Below are positions 25,088-37,600 of a stretch of 64,000 bases of DNA, piece by piece; the first letter of the stretch is position 1; each line of letters opens with the position of its first letter. The DNA is from Anaeramoeba flamelloides (Eukaryota; Metamonada; Anaeramoebidae): contig JANTQA010000015.1 of the NCBI GenBank assembly GCA_027625915.1, forward strand, positions 7,841,001-7,905,000. The letters run 5' to 3'. The notes under the pieces were generated by a model. The model was not told the DNA's origin and did not search any database. It saw only the letters and a list, made by a program, of their open reading frames with translations. The position numbers and the translations under genes are program-made.

Positions 25088-26262
25088 TTTGGTTGTTTAA
25101 AAAGGAAGAACAAAAGGTAAAAAAAATGGTTTTGAAGAAAAATTTTCTTTTACTGGTTTTTGTTCATTAGGCTGAAAAAAATGACATCTAATTGAACTCC
25201 TTTCAATTCTCGAGTTTCTTTTATGATTCTTAGATCACCCTATTACATCATTAAAAGTTTAAAAAGGGGAGGGGGCTACAACAAATAGAATCCAGAAGAA
25301 TTACATTCTATTTCTTTGAAAACTCAGTCTAATACATTCACAAAAATTTTTTAAACTTTTTGTTTCTCTTTCTTGATTTTGAAAATGCTTTGTTGAACTT
25401 TGAAGAAGAATTTTAATGGTATAAATACAAAGAAAGGTTTTAAATTCATTGATAACAGTGCTGTTGTTGAAAAAAAAATTTGTTTAAAATTTGGTTTTTA
25501 GGAGAAAAAAATGGAAATTGAACCAAAAAGTTTCAAGCTTTTTTGGGTATTTATCAGTCGAAATTGAAAAATGAAGTGAAAATTTCCAAGCTTTTATCAC
25601 TTTAAAACGCCTGTATTTTTGAAATTTGTCTTTCTTTTGTGTGGAATAGAAAGGAACCAAACTTTCTTTTAGTCATCTCATAACAATAAAAAATTCGAAA
25701 AGAAATAATTATAGCTACAATTCTCCAAGGAAAATTGTAGTGTAACTGATTTGTAGAATCCAATAGTTGAATTTGAACTTTTATCTTGAGAACATTGTTG
25801 AGGAAAGTTGAATGAAATTTTTGTTACCTGTATTTTATGATTCACTGGAACTTAAATTAATGAAAAAGACTTCCAAATCACAGGACAATTGCGTTACTCG
25901 AATGAGATCTAATTAGTTTTGAAATTTTAAGGAGTAAAAAATGTCTTCAAAAAAAGAGTCAATTCTATTTTTCGACAAAAAATAAGTTTAGGATTGATTT
26001 GAATACACCTTCAAAAATACCTAATGTTAACAAAGGATTGTTCTCGTTTTTACTTATAAAATTCAAAAATTGTAATTCCTTTGTAAAATGTGTAATGGAT
26101 TGTTGAAAACAGTGAACCCAAACACTACAACTCACCCGATTTTTTTTTTTCAATCTGGGTTCACTTTTTACTGCTCATTAGACCTACTAATTTCAAATTG
26201 CTTTATCTTCATTTTTTTTTAAAAATTTGTTTCCGCGCAATATAATCTCCATTTGATTTGTA
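25088..26262. other. Divergent promoter region between cornichon and CCT4
   Basis: The starts of the two genes face away from each other across 1.18 kb of A/T-rich DNA. I see no repeat, frame or named promoter motif that can be supported. Confidence 0.5.
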
Positions 26263-29200
26263 ATGAACTTAAAAAAACCACAAACAAAAAAAACATTTGA
26301 AACCTCTGAAAAACAAAAAGATGTCCGAATGAGTAATTTGATTAATGCAAAATCTGTCTCCGATATTGTAAGAACATCACTTGGCCCAAGGGGAATGGAT
26401 AAAATGATCCAAGACGGAAAAGGTGAAGTTCTTGTTTCTAATGACGGTGCCACCATACTTTCCAAAATTAAAATTGTTCACCCAGCTGGTAGAATGGTAA
26501 CTTAATTCAACTTTTCTTTCTAATTTTTTAATTTTTTTTTAAAAAAAAACTTCTTTTTTTTTTAGACTCAAAAAGAAAACACAAATATTTTTCCTTTTTA
26601 AAATTTAAAAAACGAACACAATTTATTTCTATTTGAAAGGAAAAATTTTTGAGTCTTGATCTTTTGCTTTTTTTTCAAATTTTTTTTTTGTTATTTAAAA
26701 AAAAAAAATCACAAAAAAAAAATAAAAAAAAACAAGGATTGAGTAAGAAAATAAAAAAAAGAAAAGAAATAGTTGATAGTTTAGAGTAAAATTTATTTGG
26801 TGTTTTTTTGGTGATTTTCAATTCAAATTCCAAAAATATTTTTCTTTTCCAAGAGTTTGCTTTGGAACTGATTTCTACAATTTTTTTTTTTTTTTTTTTT
26901 TCTTTTTAATTTTTAATCAAATTTCAATCAAAAGTCTCTCACAATTCAATTAAAACCCAAAATATAGCCACCCTTTTGAAAATTTAACCCTACTTTTTAA
27001 CCCTAATCATCAACAATTTTATTTTTTTTTTGTTGTCTCTTTTACCCTGACTATTTTTTCTCTTTAATTCAACAACAAAATTTTTGAGATCTCAAACTCA
27101 TTTTTGTTTTGAAGAAAAATGAACTTGACAGTTAATTGGAAAACACGAGGAGCAAAAATTTCCTTCAACTTTCCCAAAGAAAAGATCAAAAAAAAGAATT
27201 CAAATAAATCATATAGTTCGAACACTCCAAGTGAAAACAAAATACTCACTGATTTATGGAACCAAATGATCGAATTTTTTCTTGATATTTTAAATTGATT
27301 TTTTCGAAAAGCTGAATTAAAATTTTTTTCTATTTATTTTTCAGCAAATATCAATTCAAAATCAAAAAAAAGAGATGTTTTTTTTTTTTTTTATTTTTGA
27401 TGCCTTTTTTTGCATGTTTTTTTGTTATCACAACCAAAAAACTAAAAAAATTCTTTTTTTCTTTTTATTCTTTTTGATTAATCTTTGTTTTTCTCCTATG
27501 AAAAAGATGGTAGATTTAAGTAATTCACAAGACGTTAACGCTGGTGATGGTACAACAACTGTAGTTGTAATTTGTGGTTCATTATTACAAGCAGCTATTG
27601 ATTTATTAGAAAAAGGTAACCTTTTTGGAAATTTTTTTTTTTATTTTATTTTTTTGTTCCAAAGATAATTTTTAAAACGTTACCTTCAATTCATTTTCAT
27701 CATAAAACAAAAGAATTTGTGTAATTTACAAAATTTTTCATTATTACTGTTTATTAAATCAAATATAAGCCGTTCAAAAATTTTATTTCATATTCTTTAA
27801 AAAAAATATTTACTTTGAATTTTTGTTTTGAGAGCAAAACACAAAAATCAAATAACAACATTCTAATTATAACAATATATACTTTCTAACGACAATCTAA
27901 TCAATTTAACCAAAGGGAATAATAAATGAAATTTTTGTCCGATTTATTTTTTTTTTTTATAAAACAACAATTTGAGAAAAAGCATTTTTAAATATGGTCT
28001 TTTGGGGATATTTATTGAACCAGATAATGTAGAACCAAAAAAATAATCATAAACAACAAAATTACAAAAAAGTACACAAAAAAGTACACAAAAAAAAAAT
28101 AAAAACAAAAAACAAATGAACATTTAACAATGATTCTTTTTTTTTAAACAAAAGAAGATTTTAGGATCTTGGTTCTTGACTTTAAAAATAAATTCTTCAC
28201 ATTTTTCAATTACAACCACTTAACGTTATACTTTACTTTAAATTTACATTATTCTAAATATTAATTTTCTTTCTTTTCATATATATTTTTCTTTTATTAA
28301 AACTTCTTTTCATCATAACCATTTCCATTTATAAAGAAATCCATCCAATGAAAATTTCCGAATCTTTTAGAAAAGCAGAAATCCAAGGCCAAAAATATTT
28401 AGAAGAAATGGCCGAACCTGTCAAATTACTAGATAACGAATCTTTATTAAAAGCAGCAGAAACTTCCCTAAGTTCAAAAATGGTTTCACAATTTTCCAAT
28501 ATTATTGGTCCTATTGCAGTTGATGCTGTAATGAAAATTACCAACCCTGAAGTTGACACCAATGTTGATCTTAAAAACATCAGAATTATTAAAAAATTCG
28601 GAAAAACTTTAGAAGCATCAAAATTAGTTGATGGTATTTTATTTTACCAAAAAGTTATGCATAATGCCGGTGGCCCTTCTAAAATTGAAAATGCCAAAAT
28701 TGGTTTAATTCAATTTCAACTTAGCCCACCAAAAACAAATGTAAATATATATTTATCATTATTTTTTCCTTTTCCTTTTCCTTTTCCCTTTACATTTACA
28801 TTTTCTTTTACTTTTTCTTTTTCTTTTTCATTTCCTTTTTCTTTTCCCTTTTCTTCTTCTTAGTCTTCTTCTTTTTCTTGCCTTTTTTTTTCTTCTTCTT
28901 CTTCTTCTTTTTCATTTTCTTAATTTCCAAACTTTTTTTATATATAAATTTGAATACTCTAAAGCTCTTTTTTAAAAAAAAAAGAATTTTTACAAGTGAA
29001 AATTTACAAGTTTTGGTTAAATTTTTTATTTGTTTTAGATCTCAAAAGCGAAATCTAAATCAATTTTAGGAACTCTTTTCAAAAACTTTTTTTATTTTTT
29101 AACTTTATTTCAAAAAATAAGTTTCCAAAAAGTAGCCTAGTTTTATTTTCAAATTTAATTTCAATTAATATACTTTAAGTGTTAATTGCTTCATTTCAAA

Positions 29201-30928
29201 AATTCTTTTTTTAACTTCAAACGTGAATTAAAATAAATGGTTCAAAATAAAAATTTATTTCTTGACATAATCATATTTAACTTTGAATAAAATCTTATAT
29301 ATAATTATATACTTTTACTAATAAATAGATGGACATGAAACTTGTCATTACTGATTACAATAAAATGGATCGAATGCTACGTGACGAAAGAAGATATTTA
29401 ATTAGAATGTGTAAAAAAATTAAGGATACAGGATGTAATGTTTTATTAATTCAAAAATCTATTTTAAGAGATGCTGTAACAAACATGGCACTTCATATCC
29501 TTGCAAAATTAAAAATCATGGTTATAAAGGATATTGAAAGAGATGAAATCGAATTTATTTCCAAAGTAATTTTTTTTTTTATTTCCTCTCTCTTTTATTT
29601 TGATTTATTTATTTATTTTTATAAAAGAATCATAATTATCATAGTAGTTTTAAAAAAATGTGACAAAAAGCTTTTCAGAAATATCTCGAAAACAATCAAC
29701 AGAATTCAATAGTCCTAAAATAGAAAACTTTCTTAAAAAGTGTTTTTGTTATCACTATCACTTTTTTTTAAAACGACTTTAATAATCCTCAAAATTATAA
29801 TTTTTAATTTTCAAATTTTTTTTTTTTTTTTTTTTTCGATCTTTAATTTTTTTTGTAATTTTTTATTAATCACTCTTTCTTTATTAAAATTTTAGACTCT
29901 TAATTGTAAACCTATTGCATCAATTGAAGGATTTGTTAAAGAAAAATTAGGATCAGCAGGACTTGTCCAAGAAATTGGTACATCTGATGGAAAACTTGTA
30001 CAAATCACAGATGTTCCAAATAAAGGAGAAACAGTTTCCGTTTTAATTCGTGGATCAAATGAACTTTTACTTGATGAAGCCGAAAGATCACTTCATGATG
30101 CTTTATGTGTAATCCGTTCTCTTGTCAAAAAAAAGTAATTATTTTGATTATATTTATTTATTTATTTTTTTTTTTTTTGAATAAACATCTATATTTGATT
30201 AGAAAAAGAAAGAGATTTATGGTTTTTATGTCAGAGTAATACCAAATCGTTTTTTTTTTTGGTGAACTTTCATAACATTTTTTTTTCGCATATATGCCTT
30301 TTTTTTTTTTTTTTTGATTGTACTTTCTGTTTGTTCTTATCAATTGATTAATAATATTTTTTTTTTTATATTATTCCTTATTATTATTCTAATTAATTAT
30401 TTTATTAAAGATTTTTACTTCCAGGTGGAGGAGCACCCGAAATGGAAGTTTCTTATCGATTACGTGAATGGGCAGAAACATTAAAAGGAGAAGAAAAAAT
30501 GTGTGTGATGAAATATGCTGAAGCATTAGAAATTATTCCATACACCTTATCAGAAAATGCAGGATTGCGTTCAATCAATGTAGTTACCGAATTATATAAC
30601 GAACACAAAAAAGGAAACAAAAAAATGGGATTAAATGTCAAAAAAGGTGTCATTTCAAATATGTGGGAAGATTCTGTTATCCAACCTTTCCTTGTGTCTT
30701 CAAGTGCATTAAGTTTAGCAACTGAACTTACTGGTGGTGTAAGTTAATTAACATATAATTTTTCTTTTCATTTTCATTTACTTTTTCCTTTTCTTTTCCA
30801 TTTTCTTTGTGAATTAATGATTAACCCTTTATTTATATACACCTTTTTTTCTATTAATTGTTCTTTTTAATAATAATTTTCTTATTCAATAGATTCTTAG
30901 AGTTGATGATATTCTTTACAAAAAATAA
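26263..30928 (+). CDS. CCT4: T-complex protein 1 subunit delta (CCT4), seven exons
   Basis: Exons are 26263-26496, 27507-27615, 28337-28740, 29329-29565, 29896-30134, 30411-30738 and 30893-30928. They total 1,587 bp and 528 residues, a little shorter than animal CCT4. It is one subunit of the eight-membered cytosolic TRiC/CCT chaperonin that folds actin, tubulin and WD proteins. Seen in order: [34 protein letters not shown] (nucleotide binding), [32 protein letters not shown] (apical domain), [44 protein letters not shown] and ILRVDDI. The delta subunit is indicated by [14 protein letters not shown] and the NMD-like spacing. All joins are in frame; donors GTAACT, GTAACC, GTAAAT, GTAATT, GTAATT, GTAAGT. 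Introns range from 154 to 1,010 bp. Confidence 0.96.
28756..28925 (+). repeat. Polypyrimidine tract in CCT4 intron 3
   Basis: About 170 bp of nearly pure pyrimidine (TTTTCC, TTTTC and CTT units) starts about 15 bp after the donor of the third intron. The complementary strand is purine-rich. Confidence 0.85.
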
Positions 30929-31456
30929 AATCGCTCATTCAAAACCCTTATTTTTTAAATTTTAATCCCAGTAATTAAAATACAGAAAATATGACAAATA
31001 AATTTAATTGTTTTATTTTTCAAATTTATTCAAAGAAATGAATACGCAATTACCTCTATTACATAACCCTTTTTTTTTTTTTTTTTAAATTATTTTCTTT
31101 CGAAACAAATAAGAAATGAAATTAATAAATAAAATAACAAATGTTCTGAATCAAATTATATTTTCCCTTTATTATTCTTTTTATTTTTATTGATGATTTT
31201 TGTGATAAGTTTTCTGTTTTTGACAATTTGGTAAATAGAACCGTTAAATGTTCTCTTTATTTTTTTACTAATTTTAGCTCATAATAACAAATTGAAAAAA
31301 AATCAAATATATCATTTCTAAATACGAAAAGAATAGCACAAAAATTGTATTCACTTTTTTTAATTCACCACACTTTGTTTTTTTGAAATTGTTTCAAATT
31401 TTGAAAGTAATTGAAAGATTAAAACCCATAACTTTTAATTTACTGTTATTTTCGAA

Positions 31457-31970
31457 TTAAGGACTATTCGAATTTTATCCTCAGTGAGGGTTGAAATAAA
31501 ATACTATAAACGGAAAAAAAGCTTTAAAAGACAATAAATTGAGGAAAAGTCAAAATATTGCAATTTTTGGATTTTTTTGATTTGGCTGGAAAATCATTTA
31601 TTGATGCAAAAACTTATTGAATTTCCCGAACAAAACAAGTCAAAACTAAAAAGTTATTTTTTTTTGATATTAAGAAAATGCCACTCCAATTTCTTTTCAA
31701 GTATATTTATACTCTCTCGCTACACTCTAACATACTTGAAAAGAAAGTGGAGTGACATTTTCCTCAGGAAATTTTTTTCTTCAAAATTTGTGAGAATAAT
31801 TTGGATTTGATGAAGGGAAATTGTTTTTTGCTCAACTCAAAATTTTTCAAAAAAAACCTAAAATTTTCAAGTTAGCAAGATCCCTTAAATCAAGTTTCTT
31901 TTAAGTCTATAAATATGTTACTAGGTGGAAAAATAGTATTCATTAACCATAAAATTCGAATAATCCTTAA
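31457..31970. mobile_element. 514-bp inverted-repeat element with TTAAGGACTATTCG ends
   Basis: The left end TTAAGGACTATTCGAATTTT and the right end (minus strand TTAAGGATTATTCGAATTTT) match over 22 bp with one mismatch. TTAA lies at both outer edges and could be a target duplication. It contains a strong internal hairpin (31672-31764) and a meaningless 77-codon frame. Confidence 0.8.
31672..31764. repeat. Strong hairpin, ~33-bp stem, ~27-nt loop
   Basis: The arm AATGCCACTCCAATTTCTTT...CAAGTAT pairs with ATACTTGAAAAGAAAGTGG...AGTGACATT, with about four mismatches. It lies inside the 514-bp TIR element. No second copy is visible in this window. Confidence 0.75.
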
Positions 31971-31987
31971 TAAATGATAATTTTTAT

Positions 31988-32787
31988 TTGAATCTATCAA
32001 ATATTCCCAAAAATACCAGAAAATCGAAAATAGTCAAAATTTTTTAACAACGAAAAAACACTTTTTAAACAACTTCTATGAGAAAACACTAGTGCCAATA
32101 TACTCAGTTTAAAGGTAAATTTGGAATTTTATTTTTGAAGATATTTTTTTTGTGTTCTGAAAATATCAAAATTCAAAAAATGTAAATTTTTTGGAATAGT
32201 ATTCAACTCATGTTGTGTGAAAGGAATAAGTACCTTAGATTACTGTAACATTTCTGATTATTGCTGAATGGTATTGACTAAATGAGAGAAAATTTACTCG
32301 TAATGAAAAATTCGAATTGTTTATCTTACCGATAATTTTGTAATCTTAAATAAAATTCAAAAATAACCAAGTAATATCTAATCATACAATACATACCCAT
32401 ATCCTACATAAAGTGACCCAAACCAAACCTTATTTTAACTCCTCATTACATCAAAGGAACTGGTTTAACCAAAACATACAAACACACATATATCGAACCT
32501 AACACAGCCTCGACCAATAACCTAACATACATATACATTTACCGTAATTGGTACCAACCATTAATCAAAAATACTCAAAGGGTACCAAAAACTTTTTAGA
32601 GGAGCTTAAAGTAGAAAATTCAAAAAAAAATATTTTGTCTAAATGTAAAATTGTTATTTTACCGTTAAACCGGGTCTATTGGTAATAGAGTTTCTTAGAA
32701 GTTGTCCACAAAGTGTTTTAATATGATTAATAATATTAAAGTATTTTCGATTTTCAGGTATTTTCGGGAATATTTCAAACACCCTTT
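31988..32787. mobile_element. ~800-bp element with ~110-bp terminal inverted repeats, copy 1
   Basis: The left end (ATATTCCCAAAAATACCAG, then AAATCGAAAATAGTC and ATATACTCAGTTTAAAGG) is inverted at the right end (TATTTTCGATTTTCAGG, TATTTTCGGGAATATT). The whole unit is the reverse complement of 56030-56802. It has no coding frame; one strand of the body is strikingly C/A-rich (repeated AACCTAAC, ACATACA words). Confidence 0.8.
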
Positions 32788-33101
32788 TTATTTCATTTTC
32801 CCAAATATATTTCCCTAATTTGGAGAAAAATCCAAAGATCTCCAATTAGAATTGATAAAAAAAGTCTTGAGATTTATTTTAGCTTTTTATAAAATGAATT
32901 TTGAATTTAAATTTATTTTTTTTTATTAAAAAATAACAGTAAGTTTTTATAACTGAAAGTTTGAAAATAACTTATCATCCAAACATCTTTGGGGTTTTCT
33001 AAAAAACGATTTCAGAGTTTTTGGAAGTTAACAAATAATTTTCTTTTTGATAACTTTCAAAAATTTTAATTAAATTCAAAGGTTATCTTTTTGTCTATTT
33101 T

Positions 33102-33274
33102 TTAAGGGACTAATCTCTGTTAATTATTTTTACCTAAATTTAATCTAGATTGAGAAAATGTTTGCCAATTACTTAGATTTGAAAAACCCCTGTGTGTTTC
33201 CAATATTAAACATATTTTTAGATAAGGACCCCTTATTTAGAAATTGATCAAAAAAAAATAGACAAGTTCCTTAA
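33102..33274. mobile_element. TTAAGGGACT small inverted-repeat element, copy 2
   Basis: It begins TTAAGGGACTAATCTCTGTT and ends GACAAGTTCCTTAA. It is collinear with 23721-23898, more diverged at its right end. Confidence 0.8.
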
Positions 33275-34153
33275 AGTCAATTTTTTTAAAGCTTTTTTGG
33301 AGTCTAAAAAACTTTGATAAAGTTCTTGAAATTAGAAATTAGATTGGTAGAAATATAAATTGAAACCGTTCAGATTTTTGGGCTGAAAGTTTTAAAAAAG
33401 ATAGGAAATTCTTTTTATGAATGGTGTTAATCTTGTGGTAAAGTTTTAACATGTTTATGTTTGGAAATTAAATATTGTTAAAGTCCCCTAAAAAACTAAA
33501 ATTTACAACAGTTTAGTCTATTGTAGCATCACTTGAGATGGTAACAATAATATTTTACACAAAAATGATATTGTTTTCGAACTTTCAAAAGAACATAATT
33601 GATCACAAAAACTTATTTTTTTCAAATTATGTGTTATTTCTTCCAATTAAAAATTTACTTCTTAAGGAGAAGTGTGTGATTTTCTTAGTTGTTAATATGT
33701 TTGTTTTCTTCCTTCTCAATTGATGAATTTTCTTCTTTTTTGACACGTAACAAAAATAATGAAAAAATGATAAGTAATTTGTTATGGTTTGTTTTGTTTT
33801 CAACAGTGAAAAATCTTGTCTTTTTTAAATTGTTGTTACAAATGAAATTCATTAATTTACTTATCCCAAATTTTTATCTTTTCATTTTTTTTTATTTTAT
33901 CACAAAAAGAGTAATTGTTTTTCACTTTCTTTTTTTTTTTGTTTTGTTCTGTATTTGTATTTTTTTTTTTATCCAAATCAACACAAAAGCAAAAAAATCT
34001 TCGATTATAATAAAAGAACCTTTTTCTTGAACAACCAACCAAACTAAAACAATCTTTTCTTTTTGATTTATTTCTTTCTTTTTTTTAAAAATTCAACACA
34101 AAAAAAAAAAAAAATAATATTTCTTTTTATAAAAAAAGATTTTTCAAACACAT

Positions 34154-34643
34154 ATGCAAAACTTAAGCCAAGAACAAATCACAGAAAAAGCCATCATCTA
34201 CTCCGCTCTTATGCTACATGATGATGAAATCAAAGTTACTTCAGAAAAGATCCAAAACGTTCTCAAGTCAGCTAACATTCCATTCGAAAGCTACATGGTT
34301 GACATGTATGTCAGATTTTTTGAAAACAATGAAATTGGAAACTTAATTAGCTCTGGTGGTTCAGGTAAGGCTTTTTTCAAAAGATCTTTTTCTTTTTCTC
34401 AAACTTTTTTGTTTTTCATTTTTTCTTAATTGCTTTTTTTTTTTTTTTTTTTTTTTTTTTTCTCTTTACTTTTTCTTTTTATTTTGTTAAAACAAAAAAA
34501 TTTTTCTTCACAAAGTCGGTACTGTAACTGCAGAACCAAACACTGCTGACAAAGAAGAAGAAGAAGAACCAGAGCCAGAGCCAGAGCCAGAATCAGAATC
34601 TGAATCTGATGATGACATGTTTGGTGGTGGTCTTTTTGATTAA
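34154..34643 (+). CDS. RPLP1: 60S acidic ribosomal protein P1, two exons
   Basis: Exon 1 is 34154-34364 and exon 2 is 34516-34643, giving 112 residues, the normal size. The join (donor GTAAGG, acceptor AAAG, phase 1) yields SGGSG-VGTV. The helical N-terminal dimerisation domain includes EKAIIYSALMLHDDEIKVTSEKI, typical of P1. The hinge is P/E-rich (an EPEP run) instead of the usual alanine-rich one. The tail ends SDDDMFGGGLFD, close to the universal DDDMGFGLFD that recruits translation factors to the ribosomal stalk. The acidic EPEPEPESESESDDD tail offers serines for CK2-type phosphorylation. It is P1, not P2, on the N-terminal pattern. Confidence 0.94.
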
Positions 34644-37600
34644 ATCACATTATTCTTCTTTAATTTCAAAAGAATTAATAAAGCCTAGCATATAATACAA
34701 TATAACTTTTATTTAAAGTAGTGTCATTTTGCTTTTCATAAAACACACTTTGTTTCAAAATAAAACGAACTATAAATATTCAAATGATATCAAAATTTGT
34801 TTTCCTTTTAATTTTTTTTTTTTTTTTTTTTTTTTTTAAACAATTTTTTTTTTCTTTTTTTTTTGGAAAAACATCTTTTACCAAATCTGAAAACAAAAAA
34901 ATGAAAATTTGCTTTAAACTCATTTATTATGAAGAAATAGCAATTTGTATATCTCTATATATATATTGATATAATTAATTTTTCTTTTATATTTCAGATA
35001 AAATTCATTTTGATATCGGTTGATCTCTTTGTAAATTGGTAGATATTAAATTAAGAGAAATATTAATACTCATTGAACCAACACCTATTGAATCAGTGCC
35101 AATTGTGTGTATTTCGAAATAACGTTATCAAAATATTCTTGAAAAATGAAAAAATTTAAACACTTTATTCACAAAATGAGGTAGGACTAAATTTGATAAA
35201 AAAAAAGGACAATATTGAAAGTGTCCAAACGATTTATTAAACAATAAAATATTGCTATCGGTTTCCCATTCTTTTAAAATTTTGTATAAAAATTAAACTA
35301 TTAGGAAAAAAATATTTATATCAAAAAGAAAAAAATCATTAATTTTTGCTCGTAAAAAATATTATATACAATTGTGATAAGTAATTTTCATATCTTTTAT
35401 TTATTTAATGTCTTTTAAACGTATTGAATTATTATGCAGAGCCAATTTACCGTAAAGAACAATTATGGATATTTAAATAGTTATATTATAATTAAGTTTA
35501 ATAATGGTATTTGACAATAAATTTGCCCACTTTTGAGGAAATAGATTGTAATTAATTTTTAAAACAGAAAAATTGTCCTGTATGAAAATAAATCCAACAA
35601 ATAACATTTAGTATCTTATTTCTTTTTGCCTCTAGTGTGAAAAAAGATATTCATTTTCTAAAAACCAATTAGAAATTTTATCTTGATTTTTTCTTTTTCT
35701 TTTTCACTTTGATCAAAGAAAATAATTTTAATTAAATCAAGAATCATTTATAAATATCATATTAAACTTGTTATACTAAAAAACGAACTTAAAATATTTA
35801 TAAGTATTTTTCACAAACAATTTTATTACATTTGTTTTTGAAAACTTTCCAACCTATCAAATTATGATAAAAAAAATCTTCAACTTCATTGATTGTTTTT
35901 TGATCAGGTTGAATATTAAATTTTAATTCGATCAAATTGAAAAATTTAAACCGTTTTTGGGTTGGGTAACACCTCTATAAAAAAAAAAATCACAAGATAA
36001 CAAAATAGTATATTTGAGGGTATTAAGTCATAAGCTTCTACCATAAAGCTACCTAGGATTAAAATATTTTAACATTGGATATAAATGAAATTTTTACTTT
36101 ATAATTGGAATATATCTAAAAAATCGATTTATAAAGTAATTCTATATGTTGTTCTCATCAATAAAAAACTGTTCCATGTATTAGTAAAAAACCATAAATT
36201 TCATAAAAAATCTGCATTTCGACAGAAATTTAAAGGTTTAATTATCAATTTTAAGACTCCAAAGTTGCAAAATATATTTCAAAATTTGTCTGCGATGTGT
36301 AGATTAGTTAATAAAAAATTTAATTTTCATAAAAAATTCAATAATTAATTTTTTGATTCTTTTGACAAATTATTTCACACATATTGGAAATATATTAATT
36401 TTTCAATTATGTTATGAAACGGAAATAAAGTTAACCGGCCTTTGTATTTTCTTTTTGATGATTATTGAATTAAGGACTACTTTCCCACCCTTGAGGTGGC
36501 CCAGCAATTGTGTTATTTCACTTTCGCTTCTCTAAAAAAATTTTCACACCTAAAAAATTGAACAAAAAAAAAAAAAAAAAACATTTTTTGTCATCTTTAT
36601 TTTTTATGAAGACTATTTTTTTTCTTTGTTTTTTAATGAAAAGCAAAATTGAAAACAACAAAAAAATAATTGTAAAAAAAGACTTTTCTGGATTTTCAAG
36701 CGCATTTCAAATTTGAGAACATTTCAGACTTGTAAAAGCAAATTTAAAAAATATGTAGCACAGCTCTAGAAAATAGTGCGAGTTCAAAAAGTTGAAATGG
36801 AAATTCTAAAATATTAAAATCAAAATTTGTCATGATCTAACAAGCTAAAAATTAGGAAAATTGTTGAAATTGTGAAAATATCACATTTTTTCAAAAAGAA
36901 ATTCTCCTTGTACAAATATTACTTGGATTACATAACTTATTTAAGGGCGATTTTATACATTATTTCACTGCTTTCACCTTAAAACGCAGTTCTTACTGTA
37001 CGAAATTAAAAAAATTGTAAAAATATTCACTTTTGGAATTCTAAATATAAATTCTTTGAATAATACCAGAATACTTTATTTTGGGTTCTATTTTTTGATT
37101 TGGAAAAGTAATTAAAACAAAATTTTCCATTATGAATTTTTTTAATTGTTATTAATAGTAAAAAATATAAAAATTTATTCAGTATTAAGATTTTTCATAG
37201 ATTGTTGAGAACCCTTTGAATCATCCAGTATAATAACATTTACACCCAATTAAAACATAATTTGACCCTAGATGAATCTATCTTGATAATAGCATCATAA
37301 AAGTATAAATTTGAACATATAAAAATTCTAATCGTTTTTTTTTTTCCTTTCACAAATAAAGCAACTAATAATATTTTGATTTCAAAGTTTTAATATACTG
37401 TAACACTCAAAAATTCTTTTTTTCCAAAAGATCATCACAAGTAAAAATTTTACAAAATATTAAAATCTTCATTCTTCACAAATAAATACTATTCTTAATT
37501 TACAATAAAAAGGATTCTAATTTAAAAAAATTGTTTAAATGATCTAAGTCATATCGATTGAAAGAGGCTATACTGGTATTGACTGTTTAATTTTTCTTTT

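Larger units (their letters stand above)
30929..34153. other. Intergenic region between CCT4 and RPLP1 with three inverted-repeat elements
   Basis: Elements at 31457-31970, 31988-32787 and 33102-33274 fill over 45% of the interval. The rest is A/T-rich with poly-T tracts just before the ribosomal protein start. No host gene is seen; frames at 33538-34042 are low-complexity. Confidence 0.65.

Noticed and set aside
36085-36348. 87-codon frame as a gene
   Set aside because: It overlaps an inverted copy of a dispersed repeat that has no conserved frame in its other copies.
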